Origin: Bythopirellula goksoeyrii
GTDB lineage: Bacteria; Planctomycetota; Planctomycetia; Pirellulales; Lacipirellulaceae
Direction of reading: 5' to 3'
NCBI RefSeq assembly: GCF_008065115.1
Contig: NZ_CP042913.1
Span: forward strand, 3,321,658 to 3,385,657
Length of the DNA stretch: 64,000 bases
The notes under the pieces were generated by a model. The model saw nothing but the letters and a program-made list of their open reading frames with translations. It ran no database searches and was not told where the DNA came from. The position numbers were made by a program, and so were the translations under genes. Below are positions 39,453 through 48,774 of the stretch, piece after piece (within the stretch, counting starts at the first letter, position 1; every line of letters starts with the position of its first letter).

Positions 39453-40211
39453 CTACAAAGCGAAGACGCCGTAGTTCTCCAGTCCCTCTTCTACGCCGCA
39501 GGCGTGTGGCGTGCTTGCCAGATAGACAGTCTCCTTGTCCATTTCTTTGGCTATCTGCAACAACTCGGGTTGGGCGTTAGAGACGACGACCCCGCGGCGG
39601 AAGTGTTGGAACATGGTGGCATCGTTACCACTGTCGCCGGCCACGATAACCTGATCAGCACGCATATCACGAAACTCGATCAAGAACTCGATGGCCTTTC
39701 CTTTTCCGGAAGACGCCGGCAGGATGTCTAGGTCCCGACCGCTCGACCACACGACTTGATAGCGATCCGACAGGGGCTCGACTCTGCGGATAATCTCTGC
39801 AGCGGCTCGCTCCGGTTCATTGCACCTGTCCAGGTAACAACTGGTCTTGAGCTCAGTGTTGTATTCTGGTGGCTGCAACAGCAGACCTTCGATCCCCTCC
39901 AGAAAGGAGAGGGCCTCTTCCCGCCTGTACTGGGCTATCAAACGCCGACGCCACTCTTCGAGAGGGTGACTTTCCTCTTGGTAGGGTGGCAAGTAGATCT
40001 CCGTGCCAACCTGACAAATCACTGCGTCCGGTTCGGGCAGACCCTCGTGGGCGACACCTGAGATCACCTGAGACAAATTCCTGCCCGTTGAGAAAATAAG
40101 AAACAGATTGCCGTCATCCCGCAGTCTCTGGAGCCGAGCCGCGAGATGATCGAGCGCTTCCCGATCTCCCGTGAGCGTGCCATCGACGTCGGAAGCAAGT
40201 ATCCAATACAC
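39453..40211 (-). CDS. HAD-IIB sugar phosphatase, sucrose-phosphate-phosphatase-like
   Basis: 252-residue cytoplasmic hydrolase. Motif I is DVDGTLT at residues 8-14, motif II FSTGRN, the motif III lysine in GKGKAIEFL, and motif IV VAGDSGNDATMFQ. The cap placement and TPHACGVEEGLENYG end match sucrose-6-phosphate phosphatases. It likely completes sugar synthesis begun by the adjacent glycosyltransferase, which is now broken, so its role may be lost or filled by another enzyme. Confidence 0.85.
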   Translation of the reverse strand: MYWILASDVDGTLTGDREALDHLAARLQRLRDDGNLFLIFSTGRNLSQVISGVAHEGLPEPDAVICQVGTEIYLPPYQEESHPLEEWRRRLIAQYRREEALSFLEGIEGLLLQPPEYNTELKTSCYLDRCNEPERAAAEIIRRVEPLSDRYQVVWSSGRDLDILPASSGKGKAIEFLIEFRDMRADQVIVAGDSGNDATMFQHFRRGVVVSNAQPELLQIAKEMDKETVYLASTPHACGVEEGLENYGVFAL

Positions 40212-40800
40212 AGAATTCCTTGATTAGCAGATTAGATAGGATAGAAATAGGACATCAACTTAAAAACTTAGAGAACTACAGTTGGTTTTGGTTTAGCATA
40301 CCAATGGAAGAATGATCTGCAAGCAACCAGGTAGATAGTTTCTTCAAATTGAAGGAATACACGACAGAATGACTGCGTTGAGGGTCAATGAGGAATCCTG
40401 ATCCCTTCATGGAGTGCAATGCAAATCACCGGGTACTCTTGGCTGCAACTAGTTTCCTGCGTAGAACAATCGCGTAGAATCTGTGCAATCGTCTTCCTTC
40501 AGAACTGCAATCACGGTAGTCAGGTAGTCAGTGATATTTGGAAGTGCAAGAGTGGAGTTCCAGACATCGCCAGGAACACGTCACTTGACCAGAATTCCTG
40601 TCACCCAGCACCGTTCGCAAGCCCCTCCCCAGGTAATTAGCCAACTCCGCTCGAATTGCTGTCCACAGTAAATCGAAGAAGTGAAAACGTAACGGCGGTG
40701 AAAGACAATACCTAATTTCCACAAAGGCACTGCACCCGACTCAGCTTTATACTGCGTCAAATCGCGAGCGATGTCCGCAACTACGCTCTCTTCAGAACCC
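40212..40800. other. Gene-poor stretch with a possible coding remnant
   Basis: 589 bases between the HAD gene and the IS30 left end. On the minus strand, 40581-40799 is open for about 73 codons with a protein-like start (SEESVVADIARDLTQYKAES, then GAVPLWKLGIVFHRRYVF), ending in a TGA at 40581. It faintly recalls the N-terminal helices of serine acetyltransferases, but I cannot confirm it. The rest shows nothing. Confidence 0.3.
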
Positions 40801-41875
40801 GGTGATGTCAGACTTCAAATGCAACCGTGTCGAAAACTGATATTGTTGAAAGGATCGCTGGGTCGTTTGAATGTCGTGGTTGTAACAAGCTACGACGTTC
40901 GCACGGAGGCCCAGCGATGGCTAAACATCTTACTTTTGAGGATCGGAAAATCCTATATCGTTTGCAGCAGAAAGGGAAATCGAATTCGGAAATTGCAGAG
41001 TTGATGGGACGTCACCGCAGTACCATTGGCCGTAAACTGACCCGCAACACAGGCCAACGCGGTTATCGACCCCAGCAAGCTCAACGCCTGGCGGACGAGC
41101 GTCGTTTGGCCAGCCGCCGACCGCACAAAATGAAAAACCCCGAAGTGCATCAGTACGTGCAAGACAAACTGGAAAAATACTGGTCGCCCGACCAAATCGC
41201 TGGCCGCGCGCGATGCGACTTTCCACGCACTAGTTGGCGCTGGTTGTCGCGGCAAACAATTTACGATTGGATCAATGACTATCGGCCCGAATGGCAAGCC
41301 TGGTTGCGACGAAGTGGACGGCCGATAGAAAGACGTGGGAAACTGACGGATTGTGTGCGTATCGACGGTAGGCCTGAAGTGATTAACAAGAGACGACGCT
41401 ACGGTGATTGGGAAGGCGACACGGTCGTTGGCTACGGTCGCCGTAGTGCGCTGGTGACGATGGTGGAGCGAGAAAGTGGTTACCTGCGAACGGGACGCGT
41501 TGACAGCATGAAGTCGGCCAGCACCATGCGTGTGGCGAATCGGCGGATGAAAGATCTCCCCAAAGGCCTTCGGCGCAGTATGACTTTCGACAACGGAAAA
41601 GAGTTTGCAGAACATCAGAGGTTAACTCGCAGCACGGGAATGGAGGTCTACTTCACCGATCCTTATGCGTCCTGGCAAAAGGGCACCAACGAAAACACGA
41701 ACGGATTGCTCAGGCAGTTCTTTCCCAAAGGCACCGATTTCACGCAGGTCAGTCACCACGAGGTGGCCCACGTGGAACAATTAATCAACGAACGTCCACG
41801 CCGACGACTCGGCTATCGAACACCGGCAGAAGTCCTCGAAAAACACTTGTGTTGCATTTGATTCTTGACATCACC
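40801..41875 (+). mobile_element. IS30-family insertion sequence
   Basis: About 1075 bp. The left end GGTGATGTCAGACTTCAAAT at 40801 and the reverse complement of the right end, GGTGATGTCAAGAATCAAAT, are imperfect inverted repeats that continue with GCAAC. No clear target duplication was seen. The right end lies inside the 3' end of the acetate kinase gene and supplies its stop codon. Confidence 0.88.
40917..41861 (+). CDS. IS30-family transposase
   Basis: 314 residues from the ATG at 40917, preceded by GGAGG in gcacggaggcccagcg. An N-terminal helix-turn-helix (HLTFEDRKILYRLQQKGKSN, then SEIAELMGRHRSTIGR) recognises the ends. The DDE triad is seen in DWEGDTVVG, MTFDNGKEF and NENTNGLLRQFFPKGTDF. 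The frame is intact, so the element may be active. Confidence 0.93.
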   Translation: MAKHLTFEDRKILYRLQQKGKSNSEIAELMGRHRSTIGRKLTRNTGQRGYRPQQAQRLADERRLASRRPHKMKNPEVHQYVQDKLEKYWSPDQIAGRARCDFPRTSWRWLSRQTIYDWINDYRPEWQAWLRRSGRPIERRGKLTDCVRIDGRPEVINKRRRYGDWEGDTVVGYGRRSALVTMVERESGYLRTGRVDSMKSASTMRVANRRMKDLPKGLRRSMTFDNGKEFAEHQRLTRSTGMEVYFTDPYASWQKGTNENTNGLLRQFFPKGTDFTQVSHHEVAHVEQLINERPRRRLGYRTPAEVLEKHLCCI

Positions 41876-43124
41876 CATTTGATTTACTCAAGTTATTTCC
41901 ATCTTCCGAGGAATCGTCTTTTGACCTTAAGCTCAGACTCAAAAGGCCTCTGGACTGTATGACGGCGAGCGTGTGCTGGGCGATCATCAATTCTTCATTG
42001 GTTGGGACGACCCATACAGATATCTTGCTGTTCGCGCTGGAGATCGTTGATTGATTTTGTTGGTTTGCAGTTTCTTCCAACTCGATGCCCAGTGGAGTAA
42101 GCCGGCGGCATATGGCCGAACGAATTGCCGTGGAATTCTCGCCAATACCCCCCGTGAATACGAATGCGTCAAGCCCACCCAAGACGGCAATGTAGGCACC
42201 TGTGTATTTCGCGACTTGATAGATGAAGTGGTTGACTGCCAGGGTTGCCTCCGGTGCGGAGCTGCCTAGTAATTCAAGCATGTCGCCACTGAGTCTGGAC
42301 AACCCCCTAAGCCCCGATTCATTGTATAGGGTCTTCTCCAGCGACTTCGCGTCGTAGCCTCTGCGTAACAAGTAAAACAGAACCTCCGGCGGCAAATCTC
42401 CCGACCTTGTCGACATGGGAAGACCAGACAGTCCAGAGAAGCCCATCGTCGTGTCAATGCTGTTGCCATCTAGCATGGCGCACAGACTGCAACCGCCACC
42501 GAGGTGCGCGATAATTACGCGCCGAGCTGTAGGAATTAGATGTTTAATTTGGCTGCCGATATATTCGAAAGACAGGCCGTGATACCCCCAATGCCGGACA
42601 CCAAGTTGCCGCAGGTCTGACGATACAGCATAAACCTGGGCGACCTCTGGCATGCTCCGATGGAAAGAATTGTCGAAGCACGCTACCTGCGGCAAATCTT
42701 CGAAGGCCTTTTCGAGTGCCCGGGCGCCGGTAACATTCGCGGGCTGATGCGAGGGCTCCATGACACTCAGTCCATCGAGGTAGTCAAGTACGTCACCCTC
42801 AATGAAGACAGGACCTGAATAACGATCGCCTCCCAACACGATGCGATGACCGACTGCGGCGATACTCACACCGTCGGCCTTGTGAGCCAGCCAGCGGACA
42901 ATAAATAACAGCGCCTTGGTATGGTCGATGGGCTGGTTCTCAGGCCATGTGTGTGTATCCAGGGGCTGATGGTCTGGTCCGAACGCCTCAAATTGTGTTT
43001 TGGACTGCAAGTTCTTGACCTGTCCCCGATACTCCATGGTCAGAGGTGCGTCCTTCGCAAAGTTGTAGATGGCGAACTTCACGCTCGTGGAACCGGAATT
43101 GATGACCAAGATTCCATCAGCCAT
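41871..43124 (-). CDS. ackA: Acetate kinase with an IS-derived stop
   Basis: 417 residues from the ATG at 43124, which follows GAGGA and the stop of the upstream acyltransferase. It forms acetyl phosphate and ADP from acetate and ATP, or the reverse. Family motifs are intact: ILVINSGSTSVKFAIYNF, VIIAHLGGGCSLCAM, MSTRSGDLPPEV and FTGGIGENS. The last codons run to the IS30 border and the TGA lies inside the IS right end, so the tail (DSSEDGNNLSKSNG) may be altered. The catalytic core should be unaffected. Confidence 0.93.
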   Translation of the reverse strand: MADGILVINSGSTSVKFAIYNFAKDAPLTMEYRGQVKNLQSKTQFEAFGPDHQPLDTHTWPENQPIDHTKALLFIVRWLAHKADGVSIAAVGHRIVLGGDRYSGPVFIEGDVLDYLDGLSVMEPSHQPANVTGARALEKAFEDLPQVACFDNSFHRSMPEVAQVYAVSSDLRQLGVRHWGYHGLSFEYIGSQIKHLIPTARRVIIAHLGGGCSLCAMLDGNSIDTTMGFSGLSGLPMSTRSGDLPPEVLFYLLRRGYDAKSLEKTLYNESGLRGLSRLSGDMLELLGSSAPEATLAVNHFIYQVAKYTGAYIAVLGGLDAFVFTGGIGENSTAIRSAICRRLTPLGIELEETANQQNQSTISSANSKISVWVVPTNEELMIAQHTLAVIQSRGLLSLSLRSKDDSSEDGNNLSKSNG

Positions 43125-43128
43125 GACG

Positions 43129-43767
43129 TCATTCCTCAATGTTCGGACAGATCGTGGCGAAGTCCCGCTTCAACGCCGCGGCATAAAGAACCGCAACCGC
43201 TGCTGAGAACCGACGAGCCTCCTCACGGTCGGCAAGGCTGGTCAGGATCAATGGCACGCGCGCGCCAACCACTAGGCTGGCAGTTTGAGCGTATGCCATA
43301 AAAGCGAGCTCCTTGTAGACCATGTTGCCAGCTTCGATGTTGGGTGCGATGAGTAGATTAGCACGATCTGCGACTGGCGAGTCGATGTTATTGATCTGAG
43401 CCGCCTCGGCATCAACTGCCGCATCAGGGTCAAGCGGCTCGTCGACCGATGCTCCGGTAATTTGACCACGGTCTGCCATCTTGGCGAGCACGGCGGCGTC
43501 AAGTGTCGACGCCATTTTCGTTATCACCATCTCCACAACTGAGAGAACTGCTATCTTAGGCTCCGCGATACTCATAGCTCGGACAAATCCGATGGCGTTC
43601 TGACAGATGTCGCGTTTCTGCTCGATATCGGGAGCGATGTTAAGCGCGACGGCACTTAGAACGATTCGCTCCGAATACGTTGGGGCCGCGATCAATGCGC
43701 AGTGACTGAGCGTACTGCCAGTAGTCAGTCGTGACTTACTCTGAAAGGTTGCGTGAAGAAAAGTGTC
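43129..43767 (-). pseudogene. Phosphate acyl(butyryl)transferase, N-terminus lost
   Basis: The last 210 or so residues of a phosphotransacylase (Ptb/Pta-like) are readable: IAAPTYSERIVLSAVALNIA, PDIEQKRDICQNAIGF, PVADRANLLIAPNIEAGNMV and YKELAFMAYAQTASLVVGAR. These proteins exchange CoA for phosphate on acyl groups and pair with acetate or butyrate kinase. The first part of the family is missing, since the gene enters the decayed IS at 43771. A frame continues into the IS but those residues are IS sequence. Probably inactive. Confidence 0.8.
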
Positions 43768-43770
43768 TGA

Positions 43771-44664
43771 GAACATGTCCCGATAGCGTGAAAAGATAAA
43801 AGTGCTCCGGCTTCTCCTTTGGTTTTTGCGATCCAAGGATGGAGAAGCCGCAGCATGAAGACTGAGAGACAGTATCCCAGTGATTTGACTTACAGGCAAT
43901 GGCAAGTTATCCGACGCCTGCTACCACGATGGAGTGGATTTGGCCGAGAACCGATCTGTCGTCGATAGGTGATTGACGCCATCCTGTACGTGTCACGCAC
44001 CGGCTGCCAGTGGCGACAATTACCGCATGACTTTCCGAATTGGAAAACGTTGTACAACAATTTTTGGACATGGCGGAACGTTGGAACTTGGCAGCGGATT
44101 CACAACACACTTCGCGAAAAGGTGCGGAAGTCGGAAGGCAAGAAACCAAATCCCACAGCAGCCATCATCAATAGCCAGTCGATTCGCTCGGCCGAGGGAG
44201 GAGAAGAACGGAGCTATGCTCCGGGCAAAAAAATCACTGGCCCCAAACGACACTTGGCAGTGGATACGTTGGGAATGGGCTGACGGTGGTCGTCCATAGC
44301 GTGAGTTGCCTAGATCAATATAAAGCGCAGTGGGTGATGAACAAACTTGGGGAACAATTCCGTCGGCTGAGAGTTGTGTTTGGCGATTCGGCTTACGGAA
44401 GGTCGAGGCTTCCCGATTGAGTGCGTGAAACTTTTGGCTGGGTCCTACAAACCGTGCTGCGACCCATTCACACTAAAGGATTCGTTGTGCTACCCAAACG
44501 ATGGATCGTCGATCGAACCTTCGCCTTGCTTGCGAGATATCGCAGGCACAGCAAAGACTATGAAAAAACTACAGAGTTGGCAGAAGCAATTACCTACATC
44601 GCCATGATTAACTTGAAGTCGAAGCGAATAGAAAAATCATGAAAAACCCTATCAGGACACGTTC
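43771..44664 (+). mobile_element. IS5-family insertion sequence, copy 3 (diverged, decayed)
   Basis: Exactly 894 bp like copies 1 and 2, with ends GAACATGTCCCGATAGCG and, from the right, GAACGTGTCCTGATAGGG. The flanks are TGA on the left and TTA on the right, so the target duplication does not match, which suggests that it was involved in a rearrangement. It is related to but clearly different from copies 1 and 2 along its length. Confidence 0.88.
43855..44642 (+). pseudogene. IS5-type transposase, multiply disrupted
   Basis: Starts MKTERQYPSDLTYRQWQ. Damage: TAG at 43966-43968, a frame change after VDTLGMG near 44280, and a TGA where copies 1 and 2 have Trp (LPD-stop-VRETFGW). In addition the first catalytic Asp is Asn (AIINSQSIRS). 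At the codon that is TAA in copies 1 and 2 this element has CAA (LDQYKAQWVM), which helps infer the ancestral sequence. Confidence 0.87.
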
Positions 44665-44855
44665 TTACTGTTTCTATTATGGGATGTGCTAGACATGTAC
44701 TCAAGTAACTAATCGCATTCAGTGCCTTTGCGCCGTCCTGCGAGAGATGGGAATTACGTTTGGCTAATCACTGTGAAATCACTCAAGCGAATAACTTGAG
44801 ACGAAGCGATCGAGGCAAGGAGATCTAGTAGGCTAATAGGTCTAAAAACTCTCCG
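44665..44855. other. Intergenic, nothing recognised
   Basis: 191 bases between the decayed IS and the PEP-CTERM remnant. The missing N-terminus of the phosphate acyltransferase was looked for here and not found. Confidence 0.4.
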
Positions 44856-45725
44856 CTATTGACGCAGCCGATTTCGAGTACGCCAACAGCCCAATCCAAG
44901 CAATCCGACAGTTGCGAGCAAAAGTCCATTCGGTTCAGGTACTGCGACGTATCCAAACCAGCCATATAGGCCAGCTAAGGAACGATTGCCAGAAAGCTCG
45001 CCGAGTTCGCCGAAGTTTAGGGCGTCGAGCGACAGTGTTTGCGCGGTGCCTTGAAGTCGCACTTTGCCCTCCACGATTGCCAACGCTGCACTGCTTCCGG
45101 CAGAGAATCCACCGTCCAGATCGAGCGAAAGTTCGTCGTAACCCCTTTTGACCAAAGTGCCATTCTAATTCCAGGCGTCGCTGACCAGCAGGTTAGCAGG
45201 TACATCAAAGTTCCCTGTTAGTTCCTCCCCTGCAGCTTCCCACTCACCTACAAATGGCAAGCACCCTGGTGTTGTCGTAGTGGACGCTGAAACTCAGTCC
45301 CGGTTGGATCTCTTCAACAATAACCTCGTCGCACGCGTCACTCCTGGAGGAAAACGACATGATCTCATAGGTATCAGAAAGTGAGGGTTTGGGGCCTTGG
45401 GTGCTAAGCCTGAGGGTGCCGGCGAGGCTTGCCGATCCGGAAGCGAGAACCTGACCGACGGAGCTCTTTCCCAACTCAACCTCGATACCCCCTAAAGTGC
45501 CGATCCAAAGGTCACCGATGTTAGCGGTTTGTCCTCTTTCAACGCCCAGCAGCATCGAGTTCGTAACACCGTCGATCGTCAGATCATCGATCGTAACATC
45601 GGCAGAAACAGTGACGATCTGGTTTGTCAACTCGGTGTTGATCAGGCGGAGGTGATTTTGACCTCAGCAGGAAGACGCCTTTTGGCCAAGAAAACCCTCT
45701 GAATGAGAGAGTTTCAAATACTATA
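44856..45725 (-). pseudogene. PEP-CTERM surface protein, broken
   Basis: The C-terminal part (SLDLDGGFSAGSSAALAIVE, then VPEPNGLLLATVGLLGLG and an Arg-rich end) is a PEP-CTERM sorting tail. Upstream, 45244-45630 codes beta-helix-like repeats (VTVSADVTIDDLTIDGV, GNIGDL-type strands) and ends in another frame. A TAG (SDAWN-stop-NGTL) and a one-base shift near 45245 separate the two. The coding sense fades at about 45720, right beside the repeat element at 45732. A signal peptide is missing. It was probably an autotransporter-like or passenger protein of the cell surface. Confidence 0.75.
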
Positions 45726-45731
45726 ATATCT

Positions 45732-45889
45732 GAGGGTGTCCGGGAATACGTTTTCTGTCATTTCGAAGTACTCCGAGGAATCGGGCTAGATCTCGCCACG
45801 GCGAGTCACCCGTGGAGACCCTCGGAGTACCTCGGGATGACAATTCACTTTGCCTTTGAATGAAGCGGATGCAATTCCCGGACACCCCC
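45732..45889. repeat. Small MITE-like repeat element, copy R3
   Basis: 158 bp with good terminal inverted repeats: GAGGGTGTCCGGGAAT at the left and the reverse complement GGGGGTGTCCGGGAAT at the right. Flanks TAATATCT (45724-45731) and AAATATCT (45890-45897) agree in 7 of 8 bases, as a worn 8-base target duplication. The core hairpin is shared with R1 and R2 but holds an extra small stem (CTCGCCACGGCGAG). No coding capacity. Confidence 0.75.
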
Positions 45890-45897
45890 AAATATCT

Positions 45898-46095
45898 CAC
45901 ACTTCGCACAGAGCACGAAACGGGGGGGGAAGGTCATAGCACCGAAAGTGATTCCCCATATTCGCAGAGATCCATCCGTCGTCACTCAATGCGACAGTTG
46001 CTCGATGCAGTTCACTTCAAAACAAGTGTGATACTTGCACTTGCCGCAGTGCGCAGGTGCGCGAAATGATAATTGGTTTTTACGATTTACTTTTG
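45898..46095. other. Intergenic, nothing recognised
   Basis: Right part of a gene-free stretch between element R3 and the GH18 gene. No feature seen. Confidence 0.4.
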
Positions 46096-48408
46096 CTATC
46101 GAAGCCAAAGCAAAAAGGTCATTCCCAAGAAGAGACTGAAGAATGTTCCTGGTTCCGGCACAGGGGCTGTGGCAAGAAGGGATTCGTAAGTCGCGCCGTA
46201 GTTTAGTTGCCAGTCGGATAATTCAGCTTGGCTAAGAGAGCTAGGCGACAAGCCTCGCTGCCACATGAGAAAATCAGCTCCATCGACGTCTCCATCGAGA
46301 TCAAAGTCTCCCAGCAACGGGTTTTCGAAAAAGAGAGTTGCGGGGCCAATCTGAATGTTGCTCACGGTGTAGTTCGCTTCATAAAGACTAGCGAATTGCA
46401 ACTTGGAGATGACTGGATCAAAACCGAGGCTACTTTCTGCGGTGAGCATCCAGGGAAAGCTTGCGTCGGTAAAGTCGGATACTGCCGAACCCTCAGGGAA
46501 AAATGCAAGCTGCATCGTGTTGGCATCAGCCGCGTTGCCAGAGAGCTTCCCGATGATGAGGTATGTGGTGTCTGGTGAGAATCCACTTGTTGAATCATTC
46601 TCACCACTTTCATCTGCTCGGCTATTGATCCCCACTTCTCCTGTCAAACCAGTCAGCGAGACATCAAATTGATTCGTACCCGTCGGATCCTGGAACTGGA
46701 GAAAGAGATCGCGATCACCTGAAGACGCTTGAGACGGCAACAGTGATCCAGTGTTTTGTTTCACCAGGAATGTAAAGTACTGTTGCACGTTTTGTCCCAT
46801 GTCGACCGGCGTAATGAGACTGGCTTCCAGGACTCGCGGGTCGGTATTCAAGGAGTCAAAAGCTTCAGCGGAGTTCTGATTGCGAATAGTTAGCGACGAA
46901 TCGCTGTGCTTATCGAATCCGACGCCGCTACCTGTGAACGTCAAATGTCCGGAACCGTGCTGCTTGAAGTTGCCCGTTTCGGGAAGGTCTCCGCCGAGAT
47001 CTCGCAGCACTTGCCAACGATCTGCCAGTCCCGCACTATCCTGAAAGTTTTCAAAGGTGCCCGAGTAGGCCAAGCGGTCGGGAATGTTCACTCCCAATGC
47101 AGCAAATCGACTCGCCAGCCAATCGGCATCTGCCTGATTCACAAAGCCGTTGCCGTTGTGGTCTCCCTGCTCCCAATTGCCTTGCCGATAGAACTCATCG
47201 AATCGGGCCGCTGTATTCGTGCCTGTCCAACCAGGAACGGATCCCATGTTGTCCGAGAGTGTCAGGGCGTCGGCGGCGTTGACCTTGCCATCCAGATTGA
47301 GATCGGGCACATCGCGTTGGTAGACGATGTATTGATGGGCAACCCGATGCAGTCCAAGATCCGTAGGGGAGTCGTAGTGCAGAGTCCAGTTCATGACTCC
47401 AGCCATGCTGCGATCGAGTGCAAGTTGTACCTTTTCTCTCACTTGCTGACGACTCTCAATCGTCCAGGTATTTGTTCCGTCAGACCATGTTGTGGCATCG
47501 TAAGGTAAATTAGGATCGGCTTCGATGATCGACTTCAGAGTCTTAGTTGATGGTCCTTTGCCCCAAGTGCCAATGCCGAGTACGAGTTGCTCGTCGGTGA
47601 ATGCTTTTTCCGGGCCTTGCCCCGTGAGGGCGAGTTTTCCATTGGCGAAGGTCACATTGCTAGCGGCGCCGTAGTGGTATCCCATGATGAAGAGCTGGTC
47701 ATAGGTCCTCGCGTCGAATACGGGAGTGTCATCCCAGTCGGAATCGGCGAATCCGTAGTCGTCGACGGAGACGTCCATGCTCAGCGGCCCAATCGCAGCT
47801 TTCAGGTCTTTTGCGAGTTGTGTGTAATTGGCCCATTCCGTATCGGTGGCCGGACGCTCCCAATCGAGATTGAAACCAGTCATGTTGTTCGCAAGGAGGA
47901 AATCTTTCACATTGGAAACGAAATTGGCTCGATTGGTCGAGCTCGACACGATCGAATTCCAAACGTCATCGGTGCTTCCCGGTCCAGCCGTGTCGAACAT
48001 GCTCATGTGATAGCGAAAGTCATGTGCAGCCTGCTGAGCGGCGAGAGTTGCAAGGTGCTGGGCTGCCCACGGATGGTAGTTCAAGTCGCCATTTGCAGTC
48101 GGCCGGACTCCAGAAAAATAGAGTACGTCGGAGACATGATCGTACATCCCGTCGCCGGAAAAAGATTGAAGTTGTGCCTGACTCGTCCAATAGGGAATAA
48201 AGCTCCAAGTGCGAAAATCCGCAGCCTCCCATGCCGAGAGAGACTCTTGCTGGGCTTGAACCGAAGGGCACAATGCAACCGCAAGCAAGACTGTCGCGAA
48301 GGCTAGCTCGACGAGCCGTTTTGACGTTAATAGATACCGTCCCAGGAATGTTCTATTAGAAAGTACTCTTCGAAATACGTTCATGCTGTCAGATCTATAG
48401 AATTTCAT
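46096..48408 (-). CDS. GH18 chitinase-like protein with dockerin-like repeat and PEP-CTERM tail
   Basis: 770 residues from the ATG at 48408; a longer frame starts at 48471. A long signal region ends at LCPSVQAQ. The first 350 residues form a GH18 barrel, with the catalytic Glu in MTGFNLDWERPA and GVMNWTLHYDSPTDLG near its end. Next come dockerin-like calcium loops (DLNLDGKVNAADALTLSDNM, DHNGNGFVNQADADWL), a beta-sandwich domain, a second DFDLDGDVDGADFLMW loop and a PEP-CTERM end (VPEPGTFFSLFLGMTFLLWL). It may cut chitin or peptidoglycan-like glycans, or only bind them, since DxxDxDxE is reduced to NLDWE. Confidence 0.85.
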   Translation of the reverse strand: MKFYRSDSMNVFRRVLSNRTFLGRYLLTSKRLVELAFATVLLAVALCPSVQAQQESLSAWEAADFRTWSFIPYWTSQAQLQSFSGDGMYDHVSDVLYFSGVRPTANGDLNYHPWAAQHLATLAAQQAAHDFRYHMSMFDTAGPGSTDDVWNSIVSSSTNRANFVSNVKDFLLANNMTGFNLDWERPATDTEWANYTQLAKDLKAAIGPLSMDVSVDDYGFADSDWDDTPVFDARTYDQLFIMGYHYGAASNVTFANGKLALTGQGPEKAFTDEQLVLGIGTWGKGPSTKTLKSIIEADPNLPYDATTWSDGTNTWTIESRQQVREKVQLALDRSMAGVMNWTLHYDSPTDLGLHRVAHQYIVYQRDVPDLNLDGKVNAADALTLSDNMGSVPGWTGTNTAARFDEFYRQGNWEQGDHNGNGFVNQADADWLASRFAALGVNIPDRLAYSGTFENFQDSAGLADRWQVLRDLGGDLPETGNFKQHGSGHLTFTGSGVGFDKHSDSSLTIRNQNSAEAFDSLNTDPRVLEASLITPVDMGQNVQQYFTFLVKQNTGSLLPSQASSGDRDLFLQFQDPTGTNQFDVSLTGLTGEVGINSRADESGENDSTSGFSPDTTYLIIGKLSGNAADANTMQLAFFPEGSAVSDFTDASFPWMLTAESSLGFDPVISKLQFASLYEANYTVSNIQIGPATLFFENPLLGDFDLDGDVDGADFLMWQRGLSPSSLSQAELSDWQLNYGATYESLLATAPVPEPGTFFSLFLGMTFLLWLR

Positions 48409-48774
48409 CTCTTCTGTTCCAGTCGGTTCCGAACTTGAATTCGAACCCGTCGCCTGACTTTTATTATACACTTCCGTATTACTCTGATGCTAGGAATAAT
48501 CGATGATATTCGAGCTTTCCAGCGTATTTCAACCTGATCGCCGAGCGAGTTTTCTAATCTCGCGTTGCCAATCGCGGCTTACTCAGTAAGATGACTTTCC
48601 CCAGCAACATGACTTTATTCTACGACGAAGGATCTAAGATAATTGTCTGGAATCCCTGCAATTTGGAAATCCCCTATGAGGCGAGTAGCCCGTTGAGATC
48701 TTTTGCCCTTCGAATGCTGAGCCTTGGTCACTTCTGTAATATGTCACTTGTTCAGGGTCGACAAATTTAATCCG
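48409..48774. promoter_or_regulatory. Divergent intergenic region between GH18 and ABC-F genes
   Basis: 366 bases that should carry two back-to-back promoters. No clear boxes or operator symmetry were picked out. Confidence 0.35.

Noticed and set aside
47587-48306. 239-codon plus-strand frame inside the GH18 gene
   Set aside because: The GH18 barrel and signal peptide are clear on the minus strand; no ribosome site or domain on this strand.
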